Source: Tolypeutes matacus
Taxonomy: Eukaryota; Chordata; Mammalia; Cingulata; Chlamyphoridae
Direction: 5' to 3'
Assembly: GCA_026826555.1 (NCBI GenBank)
Contig: JAKSZT010054215.1
Coordinates: 26,131,155-26,195,154 of the forward strand
DNA length: 64,000 nt
Shown here: positions 49,491 to 62,752 of the stretch, one piece after another
Layout of the letters: each line of letters opens with the position of its first letter
Position numbering within the stretch: position 1 is the first letter of the stretch
Position numbers and translations under genes: made by a program
The notes under the pieces: model-generated
The model's input: the letters and a program-made list of their open reading frames with translations, nothing else
What the model was told of the DNA's origin: nothing
The model's database searches: none

Positions 49491-50554
49491 TTAACTACTT
49501 ATATTGAAAAATAAGTAAAAATATCCCAGGGTTTTCTTATTAATTAGTGGCAATTATAAGAGTAAAACCTAAGAAGCATGGCCATAATAAGAACTTTATA
49601 TAAATCTGCAGAGTTTTGGTCAGGGTATGGGAGTTGAATAACCAGTACCCAATGTGTGCCATCTAGTATTTTGGGGCTTATTAGATTTTCTGTATCAAGA
49701 AATAAAGGTAACATTGTAAGAAGGGGAAACTTCCTTTTATTTCAAAACTCCCTCTTCTAATTGTTTTAGATTAAACTCTTCCAGTATATGACTCCCAGGA
49801 AGTAGATTGAAATTCATCTCTTTAAACAATCTTCCACAACAGCCATTTTAATTATAAGATCTGCTTATATTCCAGGATTGAGACCATTTAACTAATCACA
49901 TAGCATTAGTTTTTTTTTTTTTAAGAGAATTTAAACACCTTGCTCTTCTTATATAAAAATCCTCATCACTTTGCCACCCCTCCCCTCCTCCACAGGAAAA
50001 AAAAAAGAATCACAAAATTCTCCAACCAGGCAATCCTTATTGTACTTAAAATATTCCAGCTAACATCTTCAAAGCAATTTAAAAAGACCTCTTAAATCCC
50101 CTACTATGTTTGGACAAAAGAATCCTTGGAATCAAGAGCTTATGGAAAGCATTTTTGAAACAAGTGGGCAAACTATAGATATTTTGCATCTGTCTTAAGA
50201 AACAGAAGGGCAGATGAAAACTCAGGGATGTTTGTTCCCATGTGTTTTGGTCTTTCATCTAGCCAGAATGAGGTTGTCTGTTATAAATCCCAGAACTACT
50301 AATCCCTCCCCATAATATTCGCAGCCTGAAGAGTCTACTTGATCAGCCTGAATTCTTAAGGATCCCAGGAGTGCACCACGCCCCTTCCATACTCCCTGCT
50401 TTCATTCATGTGATTCCTTTTGTCTACAAGTCTTCCTCCCATTCAACATCCCAACACTCAGGCTATCCTAATGCCATCCATTCTCCAGGCTTATCTCAAG
50501 GATATCCACCTCCAGAATACATTCACCCCATATTAGAGTCAGGTTACCCAACTA

Positions 50555-50755
50555 AGATTTTTGGATTTGCAGCTGACTGTGCACTTGGGGACTATTTCTT
50601 AACATTTCTGTGCCTCAGCTTTATCATCTATAAAATGGAGCTAATGATAGTATCTACCATGTGGAACTGTTATGAGGACCAAGAATATAAGTTGCATAGA
50701 CCACTCAGCATTGCACCTGTCATACAGTAAGTACTCAAAAGCCATTAATGCTATT
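50555..50755 (+). mobile_element. MIR SINE, sense, ending in an (ATT)n tail
   Basis: TTTCTGTGCCTCAGCTTTAT, CATCTATAAAATGGAGCTAA and ACTGTTATGAGGACC mark the element. Its end runs into the ATT/ACT repeat at 50745-50782, a common MIR tail. Confidence 0.83.
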
Positions 50756-50782
50756 ACTATTATTATTACTACTATTATTATT
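50745..50782. repeat. (ATT)n/(ACT)n microsatellite at a MIR end
   Basis: Trinucleotide run ATTACTATTATTATTACTAC and onward. Confidence 0.88.
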
Positions 50783-50789
50783 AATATCC

Positions 50790-53700
50790 AATGCCCTTTT
50801 TCAGTGCGTACAGGAGAATGATTTTCTGTTTTGTTTTTTTTTTCTTCTAGGACCTAGGTCCATATAGTTTGGAGGGACAGTAGAGCTAGAGATAGCACCT
50901 TGGACATAATTTTGTGCCCAGGGATGACAACTAGGATTTGGTATAAAATGGAACATGGTTGCTAAATTTAGAATGCCATGATGAAATCTCTTTAGGTTTG
51001 GTAAATTTAAGAAAAGTTAATATATGCATGTTGTTAGAGTACAAAGAGAAGATAAAAGCTTACATTTTTGCTAAAACCATAATTTATCATTTTATAACAA
51101 ATAAATGTAAAACTATTTCATCTAACTGGTCAAGCAAGTTAAAGCAGTAATTCTGCATGCACTCAGACAAGGGGGCATATATATGCGTCCACGCACACAC
51201 ACACCTCTGTCAGGATAATATGGCACCAGATATTTTTATTGCGAACTCTATAGCTTGAGTAAAACTTGCCCTGAGATGCCTTTCCTGCTGAGACCATCTG
51301 TTCACTAATGGGCAATATTCTTTCCTTTAGAAACACATTTCTAGTATAAATGATCTGCAGACGACAGTCTATAAAGAGCAATTGCCCTCTATCCCAGAGG
51401 TGGACTTTGTAGCTGTACTTCCCCCTCCACTCATCCATCCTCATTCCACGGGCCTCCTCCCCTGGGCCTAGAGGTTCTCTGTTCTTCAGTTTATACTCAG
51501 TGGCAGCCTCTGGGACTGCACTTCCTGTTCAGGTTGTCATCGTAAAGACTAAGAGAGATCAGAATGAAAACGGGACTTCCTGAGATCAGTCTGACAGTGC
51601 CACGATTCCCGTATAATAACATTGCCCTTTGAAACTTACCAGAGTCAAACAATTGACCAGAGATAGGAATCTGTCTTTTTTTCTATATCTTTTCTTTCTT
51701 TCTTTTTTTTTTAGTTTTAGGTCAAATAATTAAGGTAAGGCAGAAAGGAAGAGTGAGAATAACACTGCAAATGTGAAAATCTCAGGCTGAGAAATCCAGA
51801 TTAGAAACATTTTGAGAAGAGCTTATTGTATAGGCAAGAAGGCATTTTACATATTAACATTTTCCTGGGTGAAAGGAAAAGGAGAGTTCTTCATTTAAAT
51901 CCAATGTGCCTCATAACATAATAATTCCTTTGCTTTTAAATTTTAATTATGAAAGAATATGTTTTCCTTCCTTCTGAAATTGATGCGAGGCTACTTTAAA
52001 CTCAACAGATTTACCACGTGTTCTATTTGCATAAATATGTGTAAATCAGAATAATTATCATTTGAATTGCTGAAATTTTTTGACAAATCTGTAAAAATCA
52101 TGAGGCTTTAGGGTGTAGAAAAATTGACCTCCCCACCAAGAAAAAAAATTTTTTGTAAGAAATTCAGAGACAACACTTAATCTTGTTTCTTACTAAATTT
52201 ACCTCAGAGACCTTCTACAAACTCATTTTTGCTTCCTGTTTCAAGTGGAATCAAATATTATAAATACAATGGAAGTTTTCTGCTACCCCAAAGTAATAAA
52301 TCTGCAGTGCAGAGCTCTCAAAGGAGAATCTTTCAGTGCCTTGACATGCTTACTTTCTATGACTTCAAAATAATTATATCTGTAGTTAGAATGTCAAAGA
52401 ATCTTCTTTAGATGTAGCCAATCTGTGCCAACCTTGGTTTGGAAATCTGCTATTCACAGAGCTAAATGTGTTTGTGTTATGTCCGCTTGACTTGATAAGT
52501 TCCAAACATAAAGCATTACCCAGTCCTCATTAACAATATTGAAGATGTGCTTCAAATGGGCACTGGAGAATAAAGATCCCAACTCTCACAGCTTCAAATA
52601 AAGTAAGTGACACATTTTGAGCAATTGTCATGTGCAGAATTAAAAAAATAAATAAATAAAGACCAGGAATTTTATCCAGTCCAAACTTAGTATATAAGGA
52701 AAGTATGTAGTCTGCTTGACCATAACTATACCTCAGTTTAGGTGCCTCACAGTTTGGGTAGTGAGCATTGGACAGGAGCTGTTTTATTCTAGCCACCCAA
52801 GTTTCTCTAATTGAGGAATATAAGCAATAATGGGAAATGAAGGAAGCTACTCTATAATATTCTATTTTATATTTCTATTTAAGAGTCACCAGCATATATG
52901 GCCTTGACATTTTTTAGGAGTAAATTTGTTTCTGGAGCTATATAACTTGTATGCATTTTTACTTTTCCTTTCATTAATATCAGAATGTCAAGAAAATAGA
53001 AAGTTTAAACTTGAGTAGGTTAAGATCACAAAAATAAGAGTCTGTAGTCAGAGTTAGGGAGAAGGAAAATAAAAATGATCTCTCAAATTCTCAAAATATT
53101 ATTCTATTTAGCAGAAGCAACATCTTTTGCTAGCAATCATCACATCTGTTTAAAATCTGATAATAACCAGGCAACTGTTTTCTAAGCCCCTCTTATACCT
53201 ATAGTATTTCTTCAATGCACTCTATACCGAAACTCATCTCCCAAAAATTATGACATAATTTCTTACAGGTTGTCACTTCTATTTGTAATACTGAGCCAGG
53301 TGATAGCTCAGAAAATTTAGGGCTAATGAGGCCAAGGACCAAGGCTCTCATTAGCTTGCATTTGGGAAAAAAAGAAAAACACACTAGTTTCCATAGACTG
53401 TTTCCCTAATGTCAACCAATTGTTTCTGACACATGGAATGTGCTTAGCTTAGGACTGATCCACTTCTCTGTGAGCAAAAGTGCAGTATTGCCTTCACTTC
53501 TGGGCACACACTGGGCTATATATGATTAGAAGGCATTCACCAAATACTTGCTGAGTGAAGACATAATTCCTGTTTAAACAAGAATGCCTGAAACAAAAGT
53601 TGTGAGCAAGTTTCCTTCCCCCCACCCCCATCTATTATATAATAATTTGAAAGTAGCTGTCACTTCTTTTTCAGGATATGAAAGATGTTCCTATCACATG

Positions 53701-54448
53701 ACCTGACTTTAAGGTATATTGCTCTATTCATGCTGATTTTTTTCCATACTTATTCTGTTCAGTGAAAAATGATGAGAATTATTGACCTAAAGGGACAGGC
53801 ACCTGACAGCTACTTTATAATGAGTTAAATGCTAAGCAGCAGGTCTTACATCTACTGAACCTGAAAGACTGATATCAGCTTTTCCAAATTTAGAAGAGAA
53901 TCAGAATTGCCATTGACTGCATCCATGAGACAATGCAAGAGGACCATTAATTATAGTTAAACTCTAAGCCAAGGGCATTCAATGGGGATTACCTAGTAGA
54001 TATCACCGGAAAAAGTTATTTCTAGAGGACCATTTCCCAACATTCTGTGTAAAATGGTTTCATGGTGAAATGAATTTATGAAACACTAGGACAAAGTCAA
54101 AGAGGTTTTATTACTGTGAGACTCCTCTGAATGTTTCCTGTTCTGATGGGGTTTGTGCATTTTAGGGGCAAAATATGGGAAATAGAGATTTCCAAATATA
54201 TTTAGCCACAAGCCCTTCTTCAAAAATATACTTTGTGAATCATTATACTACACTTAAAATCAGAGGATACACCTTAAAGCCTCTAATCTTCAGCTATTCC
54301 CAAGGGAAATGGGATGAACTTTATTAAATTAGGGTAAATCCCAATCTAGTAAAAGTTCAAAAACAACTAGATTTGTAAGTTAAAATGTTTAAGTCATTGT
54401 CAACTCTGAGTCTGTCACCTTTAAAAATAATACCTTCAAAAGAAAAGA
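50790..54448. other. Intronic, no gene seen
   Basis: Unique-looking AT-rich DNA with short T-runs (50828-50841, 51698-51712) and a short AAAT run near 52645. Confidence 0.55.
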
Positions 54449-54702
54449 GGGAGAGCAGATGTGGCCCAAGCAGTTGAGGGCCTGCCTCACACTTAGGAGG
54501 TCCCATGTTCAATTCTCAGTGCCTCTTGAAAATTTTTAAAAAATTAAAACAAACAAACAAACAAACAAACAAACAAAACAACTCAGGGAAGCCAAGGTGG
54601 CTCAGTGGTTGAGTGTTGGCATCCCACATATGAGTTTCCAGGTTTAATCATAAGCCCCTGGTACCTCAAATAAATAAAGAAAGAAAGAAAGAAAGAAAGA
54701 AT
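54449..54702 (+). mobile_element. DAS-type SINE dimer, sense, with two microsatellites
   Basis: Monomer one is AGCAGATGTGGCCCAAGCAG to CAGTGCCTCTTG. The linker is (AAAC)n at 54546-54580. Monomer two starts GGGAAGCCAAGGTGGCTCAG. The tail is (AAAG)n at 54667-54702. Its order of monomers matches the dimers at 5439-5676 and 32782-33027. The TSD is not clear because the flanks are A-rich. Confidence 0.87.
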
Positions 54703-54709
54703 CCTAAAA

Positions 54710-57700
54710 ATTGAGAAGGATAAAATATCATTAGGGGCCGATTTATTATAAAAATGACATGTAATGCTACTAATAGGTTCTCTATCCCAGAAAATACTTG
54801 ATTGACCTGTATTTTAAAGATTATAAAACCAACCCCAAACTATATTGTGTACCTTTAGTACTAAAGTCTATGTCATTTATGTCTGAAGAAGTTTAGAACA
54901 CACATTGGGTGCTTCATCATAATTATTTTAAATGCAGTGTTAAAAGTGGTCACAAACATTTCCATCCTAATATCTACTTCTTTTCCTAAAGGCAATTTAA
55001 TGAAAACCTTTTTCTTAAACATGCCTTAAAATTTCAATTTTCTGAAAATAATGTATAAAAGTTTAAACTATTAGGATATAGAAAAATGTTTTAATAGTAT
55101 GCTTTTTACACAATAGTAAACTCATTCAGATGAGCAGAGGTGGAGAATTTTTATGTTAATTTATTTATTCATATTGATTTTGCTGGAATGATCATAGCTA
55201 ATCTATCCCACCTCTTTACCCAATTCTCAATGGAAATTTTCATCTCCAATGCTTTCTAAGACATCCATAGATACACATTTTTTTTTTTTTTAATTCTTAA
55301 AGGCCTTTTTTAAAACTACCATCTCATATTTGTAAATTTTGTCACAAATGAACAAATCTCATTTTGTGGAAATAATCATGAAATTCATTCTATGGAGAAT
55401 TGGAGTTCAATATTTATCCGATGGCACAGAAATTAATTTATTGAACTCTTGAAGATTCTTGTGATTATTTGCCATTTTGAACCCTCTGTTATGCCTTTAA
55501 AATTTAGAAAAACTAGTAAATCTTTCCTCAAGGACTAAGGGAGAATGTCTCTTCAGTGAAGTGTTTTTATTTATCTTTTAGAATTTATCAATGGCTTTCA
55601 TTATATAAAGACAAGGAGAACATGTATTAAATTATGTAATGCCTTGAGTTGTGTTATCTACCTGGAGAAACATGCTCAGTAGACGTTTAAATATGTGCAT
55701 GAAAATTTAGCACACACCATCTCTTCTGAAAGAGTTATAAAGTCTTTAGAATCAGACAGGATTTCCCTTTAAGGTCTAGCCATGAAGGCCCAGGGACAAT
55801 GAATTCTATGAAATGCAACATATCAATTCATAATGCTGAAATATAAAATTCATGTCACATGTCCTGAGTTATAGCACTATGAAACAGACCCTCGAATATT
55901 AGAATTTGAAGAATTTGAAGATATTCTGTAGGCCTGTACACACAATTGTTTTTGTTTTGCTGAGCTCTTATAAAAATGAGAAAAAATTGAATATGATATA
56001 TTCACTCTGGATTTTAAAGTGGGGTGGGGTCATTGGAGCTTAGAATAGGAAAGGGTTATAGCCTGAGGAGGATGGAGCAGGGAGGTAATCTGACCAAAAC
56101 AAAGAGGGGAAGCAGAGAAATATGATCCAGTTTCTTACTGGAGCTGGGCCCTGGCCCAGGAGCTGAGCCATCGACCCTAACACCAGTGCAGGGACAGGGA
56201 AGGCAAAAGGACTCACATGCCCATCTGTGACACCTGGACTGAAGGGCAGGAGCAGCCTTGCAGGGAGACCAGAGAGGCTGGAGGTACCTGCTTCCAAATA
56301 GAACAGGAGAGCACTCGCAAACATAGAGCTGCTGGCACTGGGGCTCTGGGCACTACCAGCCGACTCCAATAAAGGGAGGTCAGCATGTACTTTAGCGGCT
56401 AAGACCTCTTCTGTTTAGGAGTGGATTGAGGAATCAATTCCTGCACACTCAGGAAATTTCCAAGGTGTGTTAAATCAGAACGTTACATGTTTTCTTCTTG
56501 CAGTAATGTCAATGTGTTTCACAAAAACGTTGTCAATGAAAGGGTAGTATTATTAAGCTTACAAATTAATGCATATATCTAGGCAGGATTCCACCTTACC
56601 CTGATTAATACTTAAGGTCACATGGTTAATAAGCCCTAGGACAATTCTTCTCAACTGTAGGTGACATACAGAATCACCTCCAGAGAAACGTTTGTGTTTT
56701 TATTATTATTATTATTATTTTTAATGCAGTTGCCAAGGAATCTTCCCTAGGCTCTTGCATTGAAACAGAAGTAGGTGTAGTTGGGCAGGGCATGTGCATT
56801 TTTTAAAAGTGTCATAATCTGATTAAGAACCACTTGGGGAGAGGGAGGTTCAGGGAAGAGCTAGAAGGGCTAATTTAAAATGCAGATTCTGTCCTTCCCT
56901 TTGAAATGTCCTGATTCACTTGGACTGGACCCGGCACTAAATTTACATTTTGATGGCGATTCAGATATGGGTGGCTCTTGAATCTCCCTTTCTGAAGGCT
57001 GCTGCTGAGAAAGTCCCCTTCAACTTGGGGCCCATGCCCTTCCTGAGGGGGACTAACCTTGACCTTCATCACCACGGTAGTGATGGGTGACTGACTCTCC
57101 AGCCAGTTGGCAGCTCTGTTTGCTGGGTGGGTCCCTACCTTCAGGGAAATATGTTAACATTTCAGAGCAAAGGGCCTCAGTAGCTTTAAGTAAACCCTTT
57201 TGCTCTGCTTTCAGGTGATTGCTTCTTTTGTTTAGGGTTAGGTTATTTGCTTAATACCAGAAATAAATAGAGCTGTTTCCCCCACACTAAGTAATCATTC
57301 ATTCCTTATAATGAGGGAACCTGGAACAATTCCTTCACTCATCAGCTTTAAAACTGTCCTGTTGTTTTTGACTTCTGAGGCTATATGACACTTTATGCTA
57401 ATATGACTGAGGGGAAACACATTTCATCTAATCAGGCATTGTTTAGACACCTGCCACCTAACACTGATTCCTGTACATCCTTCATCGCCCTGTCTCAGAT
57501 GAAGCATCAGTTCTCAAATTAACTCACTAATCAATCGCGTAGAATAGCACACGTGGGGGGAGGGGAGGAGGGCGTCATTTCCTACTCCAAGGTAAATAAA
57601 AATGTCATGGGTTTATAATTGGCCTCAATAGAACTCCTTCACTCTGTGTGAGAGATTTTTTATTCTGAGAAATATTAACCAAAAGGCAAAACCTCAAGTT

Positions 57701-57960
57701 TTCTTCTTGACGTTCCCTAAGTTGGCTTTGAGAAAGCGCATGATCCTAACTTATTAAATAAGAAAAATAATACAATATAATTGGCATGACAAGTTAATTA
57801 GCTAATTTCTCCAAAGCACTTTTCGGCTCCTCAGGGAAGGGTAATATTAATGCAGAGTGTTATTATAATGAGACCAAACTGATCTATACCTTATTTGAGA
57901 TGACATGGCACCAAGTCTGGAATTAGACATTCTCAGCTGAAGGTGACATTCAGGATCACT
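54710..57960. other. Intronic, no gene seen
   Basis: Contains the MER5-like element at 56640-56838 and a GC-richer patch at 56030-56400 that I cannot assign. The remainder is unique-looking. Confidence 0.5.
56640..56838. mobile_element. MER5-like hAT element with internal ATT satellite
   Basis: The left end ATTCTTCTCAACTG and the right end TTAAGAACCACTTGG form degenerate inverted repeats. AGAATCACCT just inside the left end is typical of the group. A (TTA)n run at about 56698-56719 interrupts it. Confidence 0.65.
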
Positions 57961-57967
57961 TCTAATT

Positions 57968-58172
57968 TCAATCCTGACTCTGACACTTAATACCTGGGTG
58001 ACCTTGGGCAAGTTCTTTAATTTCCCTCTGTCTCAGTTTCCTCATTTGTAAAATATACATAAAAACAATTGCTATTCCACAGGCTTTTTTTTAATCACAT
58101 GAAATAATATATATAAAGTGCTTACAGTCTTGCTTGGCACAACATAACCTTCCAATAAATACTAGCCATTGT
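57968..58172 (+). mobile_element. MIR SINE, sense
   Basis: CTGACTCTGACACTTAATAC, GTGACCTTGGGCAAGTTCTT and TCTCAGTTTCCTCATTTGTA give the classic MIR core. It ends near AAGTGCTTACAGTCTTGC. It is the best preserved MIR in the window. Confidence 0.88.
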
Positions 58173-58184
58173 GTAGTAAAGAAT

Positions 58185-58815
58185 TCACCTTGCCCAAAGA
58201 GAGGTTTACCTTTGCCCTCAGCTTCTGGAAGGTAATCTATGTCATACTTGGTAGGTGTCTCTTTGTTTAGGGACAGGACTGACCACACCACATCTTCAGA
58301 TGGGACTGATCACACCCAGTAGTTTTATGGTGGGGACTGGTCGTGCCAGAAAGATCAGCCATGAGATGGTGTGGAAGTCACATGGGATCAGTCAACCTGG
58401 AGGCAGAGTTCAACCACATGGGTAATCAATCAATCAAACATACCTACATAATGAAGCACCAACAGAGACTATGGGCACCGAAGCTTGAGGGAGAGTCCCT
58501 GATTGACAATACTGTGTGCTCTGCCACAGGTTGATTCCAGGAGGCTAATCTATCTTGTCTCTGATGGGGAGGACAACAGAATTTTCACATTTGGAATCCT
58601 CTCAGACTCTACCCTAGACATCTCCTTTGGCTGATTTTAATATGTATCCTTTCCCTGTAATAAATTGTAACCATGATATAATGCTTAACATAGTTCTGCA
58701 AATCTTTCTAGCAAATTATCAAATCTGAGGGTAGTTTTGGGAATCCCCCAACCTGCAGTTGGTGTCAGAAGTAAGAGTAGTCTTGTAGAAGACTGTCTGT
58801 CTTCTAACCTTGTAG
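58185..58815 (+). mobile_element. ERV LTR fragment
   Basis: The 3' part has TCCTTTCCCTGTAATAAATT, CTTTCTAGCAAATTATCAAA, CTGAGGGTAGTTTTGGGAAT and CAGTTGGTGTCAGAAGTAAG. This is the usual end of a mammalian ERV LTR (polyadenylation signal, R-U5) followed by a short stretch like the start of an ERV internal region. The 5' boundary is a guess. No retroviral coding sequence is seen. Confidence 0.6.
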
Positions 58816-58819
58816 TTTA

Positions 58820-61145
58820 GCTGACTCTGGGTAGCCATGGATATAAGAAGAGGTATGAATGGGAACCATACTACTCCAAAATACATAGATAAGAAATAGC
58901 TGAGCTGTTATCTTATCAAAATAGTCCAGATCCACCTGACTATTGGGGTTCTGGTTTAGATAATTAAGTACATTATTTTTCATATCCACTTACCTGTCTA
59001 TATGTTAGTTTGTCTAACTTTCTGACATACAGTGATATTTCCAATTAACTTATACAGGAACATTAAATATGCATAAAACGAGTTGTGCACCAGATAATTG
59101 ATTAGGAGTCAGGAAATTGCAAATGCTAGTCTTATTAATATCATTAGCTATGAGGTTTGGGGGAAATATGTAATAACTATTGCTTAGTTTCTTCATCTCA
59201 TTTTGTGAATTTAACATGGGATCATTGGATGTAGGGATGTAGTGAAAGATACTATTCAAATGTCAACTATCACTAGAAATTGAGGTTTTAAAATATATAA
59301 TTTATTTCTAAACTGCTTGTTTAGCCCAATTCATGGCTTTATACTGTTTGGTCATGATCAATATTTGAGTCTTATGTGTACATCTAGCCTCAGATGTATT
59401 GATAAGTCAAAATCTTGAAATCCGGGATTATGCCTTCCATGTGTCTTAATCTTTTGCAGCTCTTCTTCTAGGTATAGGCACAGAGTAGAGCTCAGAAAAC
59501 TACTTGATGATGGATCACAGCTCATTGCTGCTATTGCTGGGTCTAGCAATGATTACTTTCTGTCTCATTTAAAAATGCACTAATGTGTTGTCCTAGAGAC
59601 CCTTAAGTTGCCTCTGTGGAATCTGAAAATAATATGCACTGCTCTGGAAATAAACTTAATGTTTAAGATTTTGTTATGAAACCAGACTTGTAACTATTAT
59701 TTTTCAGAGTCTGTGAACATGCAAACTCACCAGCCACCTGAAATTCCTAAAGTATTAAGTCTGTCTTTCCTTTATATCATTCCTTCTCATCTTAACTTTT
59801 TACTTTTATTGTGTTCTCATACTGTGTTTCTCTTATTGTTTTATTTTGTATTTTTATTGTAGAACATCTCAAATTCTATGCATACAAAAATACATAAATA
59901 CACAAATAGTATGACATCTAAAGGGATTTATTGCAGAAGGCACAGGCCAAATCCTGTGATAAAGGGTCTGAAGCAGCATTTTGACTTTTTATTTTAATCA
60001 GTTGGTTTCAATCCAACAACTTTTTTTCTTGGCTCATATTTTGATTTCTTTTGTGGAAAAAATATATATGTATAGATGAATGTGTGTATGCTATATATGT
60101 GTGCATGTGTGTGTAAATGTACATGTGTATGTATTTCTTTAATTCCCAAATACTTAGAAGCTTACAAAATAGGATATGTAAATTCTACAAATTTAATTAC
60201 ATATATTCATTCATATAATTTGTAATTTTAACAATTGACTCAGTATGAAACTCTTTTCCCTATAACAATCTAAAATCTTGCATGCTATTGGTTTTTTTAA
60301 AACAAAATTGAAGATTTTTCAGATATTTTATCCTTTCCTTTTTGATATCTGTGGCATCAGAATAGAGGGCTGCACTCCAACAATAGCAGGCCAAACATGC
60401 ATGTTTCCTGTGGAGGATCTTCCTGGGATTTTCCTAGAAGCAGCCCAGTGGACTGAAGTGAAGAGACTTCAGCAGAAAGAGAACAGAGGTGACACCCTGG
60501 AGACATACGGAACTGGGAGATGTCCAGGGTTAGGGGGAAGATATGGAAGTCATATCAGAGGAAAATACATTGATTCACACATTTCAAAGCATTGGAAGTA
60601 CAAACTATAGATGATGATGGGATGCAGTACTTCAGCAATGAACCCTCAAAACTGCCCTTGGAGGGGAGAAAAATCAGCTTTAAATACTTGTTGCAGTCAA
60701 AGGAAACCAATGACAGCTCCATGCCGATCAAAATAAAATAGTTCTTTCCCCCATGACATCTCCTGCCTTTTCTCCTCCAATTCTGGGATAGTGGGCAGAT
60801 GCTAGGGAATGGGAATGAGGTGGGGTGGGGTAAATGGGAAAGATTAGATAAAATAAAGAGAGAAGAAGCCAAAGTTCAGAGTATTTATTATTATTTGGGG
60901 TTAGATATTTTAATTACCATACCATCATATATTCCTTACTATTTAAGAGTGAGCAGGTAAGAAAAACAAAAAGCAAATGGGAGAATTAGTTCCACAAAAT
61001 GAGTTTAAATGGGCAGTGGAGAGAAAAAAAAGAAGAGTGATTTATGATTACTGACTGAATATATGAATATATGAACATAAGAATATCTGTAATAACCTTG
61101 ATAGAATCCAAATATCCTATTGGTGTTGGCACATTGCTGTCAATG
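58820..61145. other. Intronic, no gene seen
   Basis: TG/TA-rich patch at 60060-60135 (TGTGTGTATGCTATATATGT type). The 110-codon frame at 60278-60610 has no recognisable domain. Confidence 0.5.
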
Positions 61146-61149
61146 AGAT

Positions 61150-61460
61150 AGCGAGATCAAAAGAAAGAAAACAGTACAGTCCCTGACCTCTTGGAGTGTA
61201 TGATCAAGTAGAGAGAAGGACAAATCAAAGTACTACAAAGATCAATGGAAAATTGCTACTGTGTTACATGCTATGGGACAAAGGACAAACAGACAACAGG
61301 GGTCTTGACTTAGTTATCAAGATCAAAAAGATTTCCTCAAAAAAAGTCCTCTGAAAGGTGAATATGAGGTAACTAGAAGAAGGGAAGGTGGAGAGATTAA
61401 GAACATTCTAGCAAAGCACTGGTATATGCAAAAGGCCATGTGGTAGAGGGAAAGCAACAT
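61150..61460 (-). mobile_element. L2 fragment, antisense
   Basis: CAGTCCCTGACCTCTTGGAG near the start and TATATGCAAAAGGCCATGTG near the end are antisense L2 blocks. A shorter antisense L2 piece (ACTCTATCTTCAAAGAGTTT) follows near 61785. Confidence 0.62.
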
Positions 61461-61596
61461 TTAACTGAAAAAAAAAAAAAAAAGATAAGGTTTAAAGGAA
61501 ACAAAACTCAGAGTGCAAGGGGAAATTTGCTGCAAGCTACAGTCGGAAAGGTAGGTAGTAGCAAATCATGTTCAGCTTTAAATAGAGTTTTAAATT

Positions 61597-61622
61597 ATAT
61601 TATTATATATATATTATATTAT
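61597..61622. repeat. AT-rich satellite, TATTATATA type
   Basis: Short palindromic run of TATTATATATATATTATATT type. Confidence 0.75.
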
Positions 61623-62097
61623 TAGACTTCTCATACACTTCTCTGTTACTGTGTTCTCTATAGAATACATTCACATAAAATACACACATGGGCATATAAA
61701 CATATACAAATCATATTTAACATATATTTTATAAGTTGCAGGGCAAGAATAAAGGTTAATTTGGAAGATGAAACAAACTTGGACTCTATCTTCAAAGAGT
61801 TTACAGTCTAATAGTGAACATAGAAAATTTATATAAATCACAGCAATATAAACAGAAAGATTTTTTAAAATGTGATACAAGATATGGAGTGATAAGCTAC
61901 TTCAAAAATCTTCTACTTCTACTTAGTATGCACATGAAACACCTTTGCTTACTAAAATGTATATTCTCAGAATCTACCTTCAATTACTCTGAGGCAATTA
62001 ATGTGAGGCAGGATTTGGAAATCTGGATTATAAATAAGCATCACCACGTGATTCTGATGTAATTGTTGGGCCAAATAGATCTTTAAAAAACAATTCT

Positions 62098-62549
62098 GGG
62101 GGAGTGGATGTGGCTCAAGCAGTTGGGTGCTCACCTCCCACATGGGAGGTCCGGGGATCAGTTTCTGATGCCTCCTAAAGAAGACAAGCAGATGAAACGA
62201 GCATACACAATGAGCTGATGCAACGAGCTGACAAACAAGCAGACACAACGAGCAGGGAACAGGTGTGACTCAAGAGGTTGGGCACCTGCCTCCCACATGG
62301 GAGGTACCGGGTTCAGTTGCCAGTGCTTCCTAAAGAAGAAGAGCAGACTATGAGCGGACACAACAAGCAGACAATGGGCAGCCACAATGAGCAGACAAGC
62401 AGACACAGCGAGCAGACAACGAGCAGACAGATGAGGGAGACATCTGGGGAGTAACAATGCTGAAGAGTAGATTTAGCTCAGCAGTTGAGCACCTGCTTCC
62501 CATGTACGAGGTCCTGGGTTCAGTCCCCAGTACCTCCTAAAAAAACAAA
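62098..62549 (+). mobile_element. DAS-type SINE trimer, sense
   Basis: Three tRNA-derived monomers lie in direct order: about 62098-62177, 62264-62335 and 62463-62538. They are separated by spacers made of imperfect GAGCAGACA-type tandem units. The third monomer is closest to tRNA-Ala. It has TTTAGCTCAGCAGTTGAGC at the A box, GGTTCAGTCCC at the B box and TACCTCCT at the acceptor end. The element ends in A7CA5. Confidence 0.88.
62178..62462 (+). repeat. Tandem GAGCAGACA-type spacer repeats within the SINE trimer
   Basis: Spacer 1 (62178-62263) and spacer 2 (62336-62462), either side of the middle monomer, are built from variants of CAACGAGCAGACA and GAGCAGACAA. Spacer 2 carries the clearest run (about 62375-62430). 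Unit length drifts between about 9 and 14 bases. Confidence 0.8.
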
Positions 62550-62752
62550 AAGTTATTTTAACACGTGTTTCCCTAATAACTGGTATTGAGCATACTTTCT
62601 TGTTATTATCAACAATCCCTATATATCTTTTTTGGTGAAGTGTCTCTATATCAAAAAATAAAAATAAGAAAGGAATCCTGATTTTTTTTTTCTAGTTGAG
62701 AAGATCAGCATTAGGGAGAGTACAGGAAGATTCTGTTTGGAGCTGGTGGTGG

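Noticed and set aside
50371..50730. 119-codon open frame, plus strand
   Set aside because: Its second half lies in a MIR SINE and the first half has no recognisable domain.
57040..57130. Possible upstream DCC exon on the minus strand (open frame ending near 57075)
   Set aside because: The translation does not resemble any DCC repeat, and I could not find an acceptor and donor pair around it.
62463..62538. Possible functional tRNA-Ala gene
   Set aside because: The A and B boxes are good, but the anticodon stem does not pair properly and the loop reads CCC rather than an Ala anticodon. It is the third monomer of a SINE with an A-rich tail.
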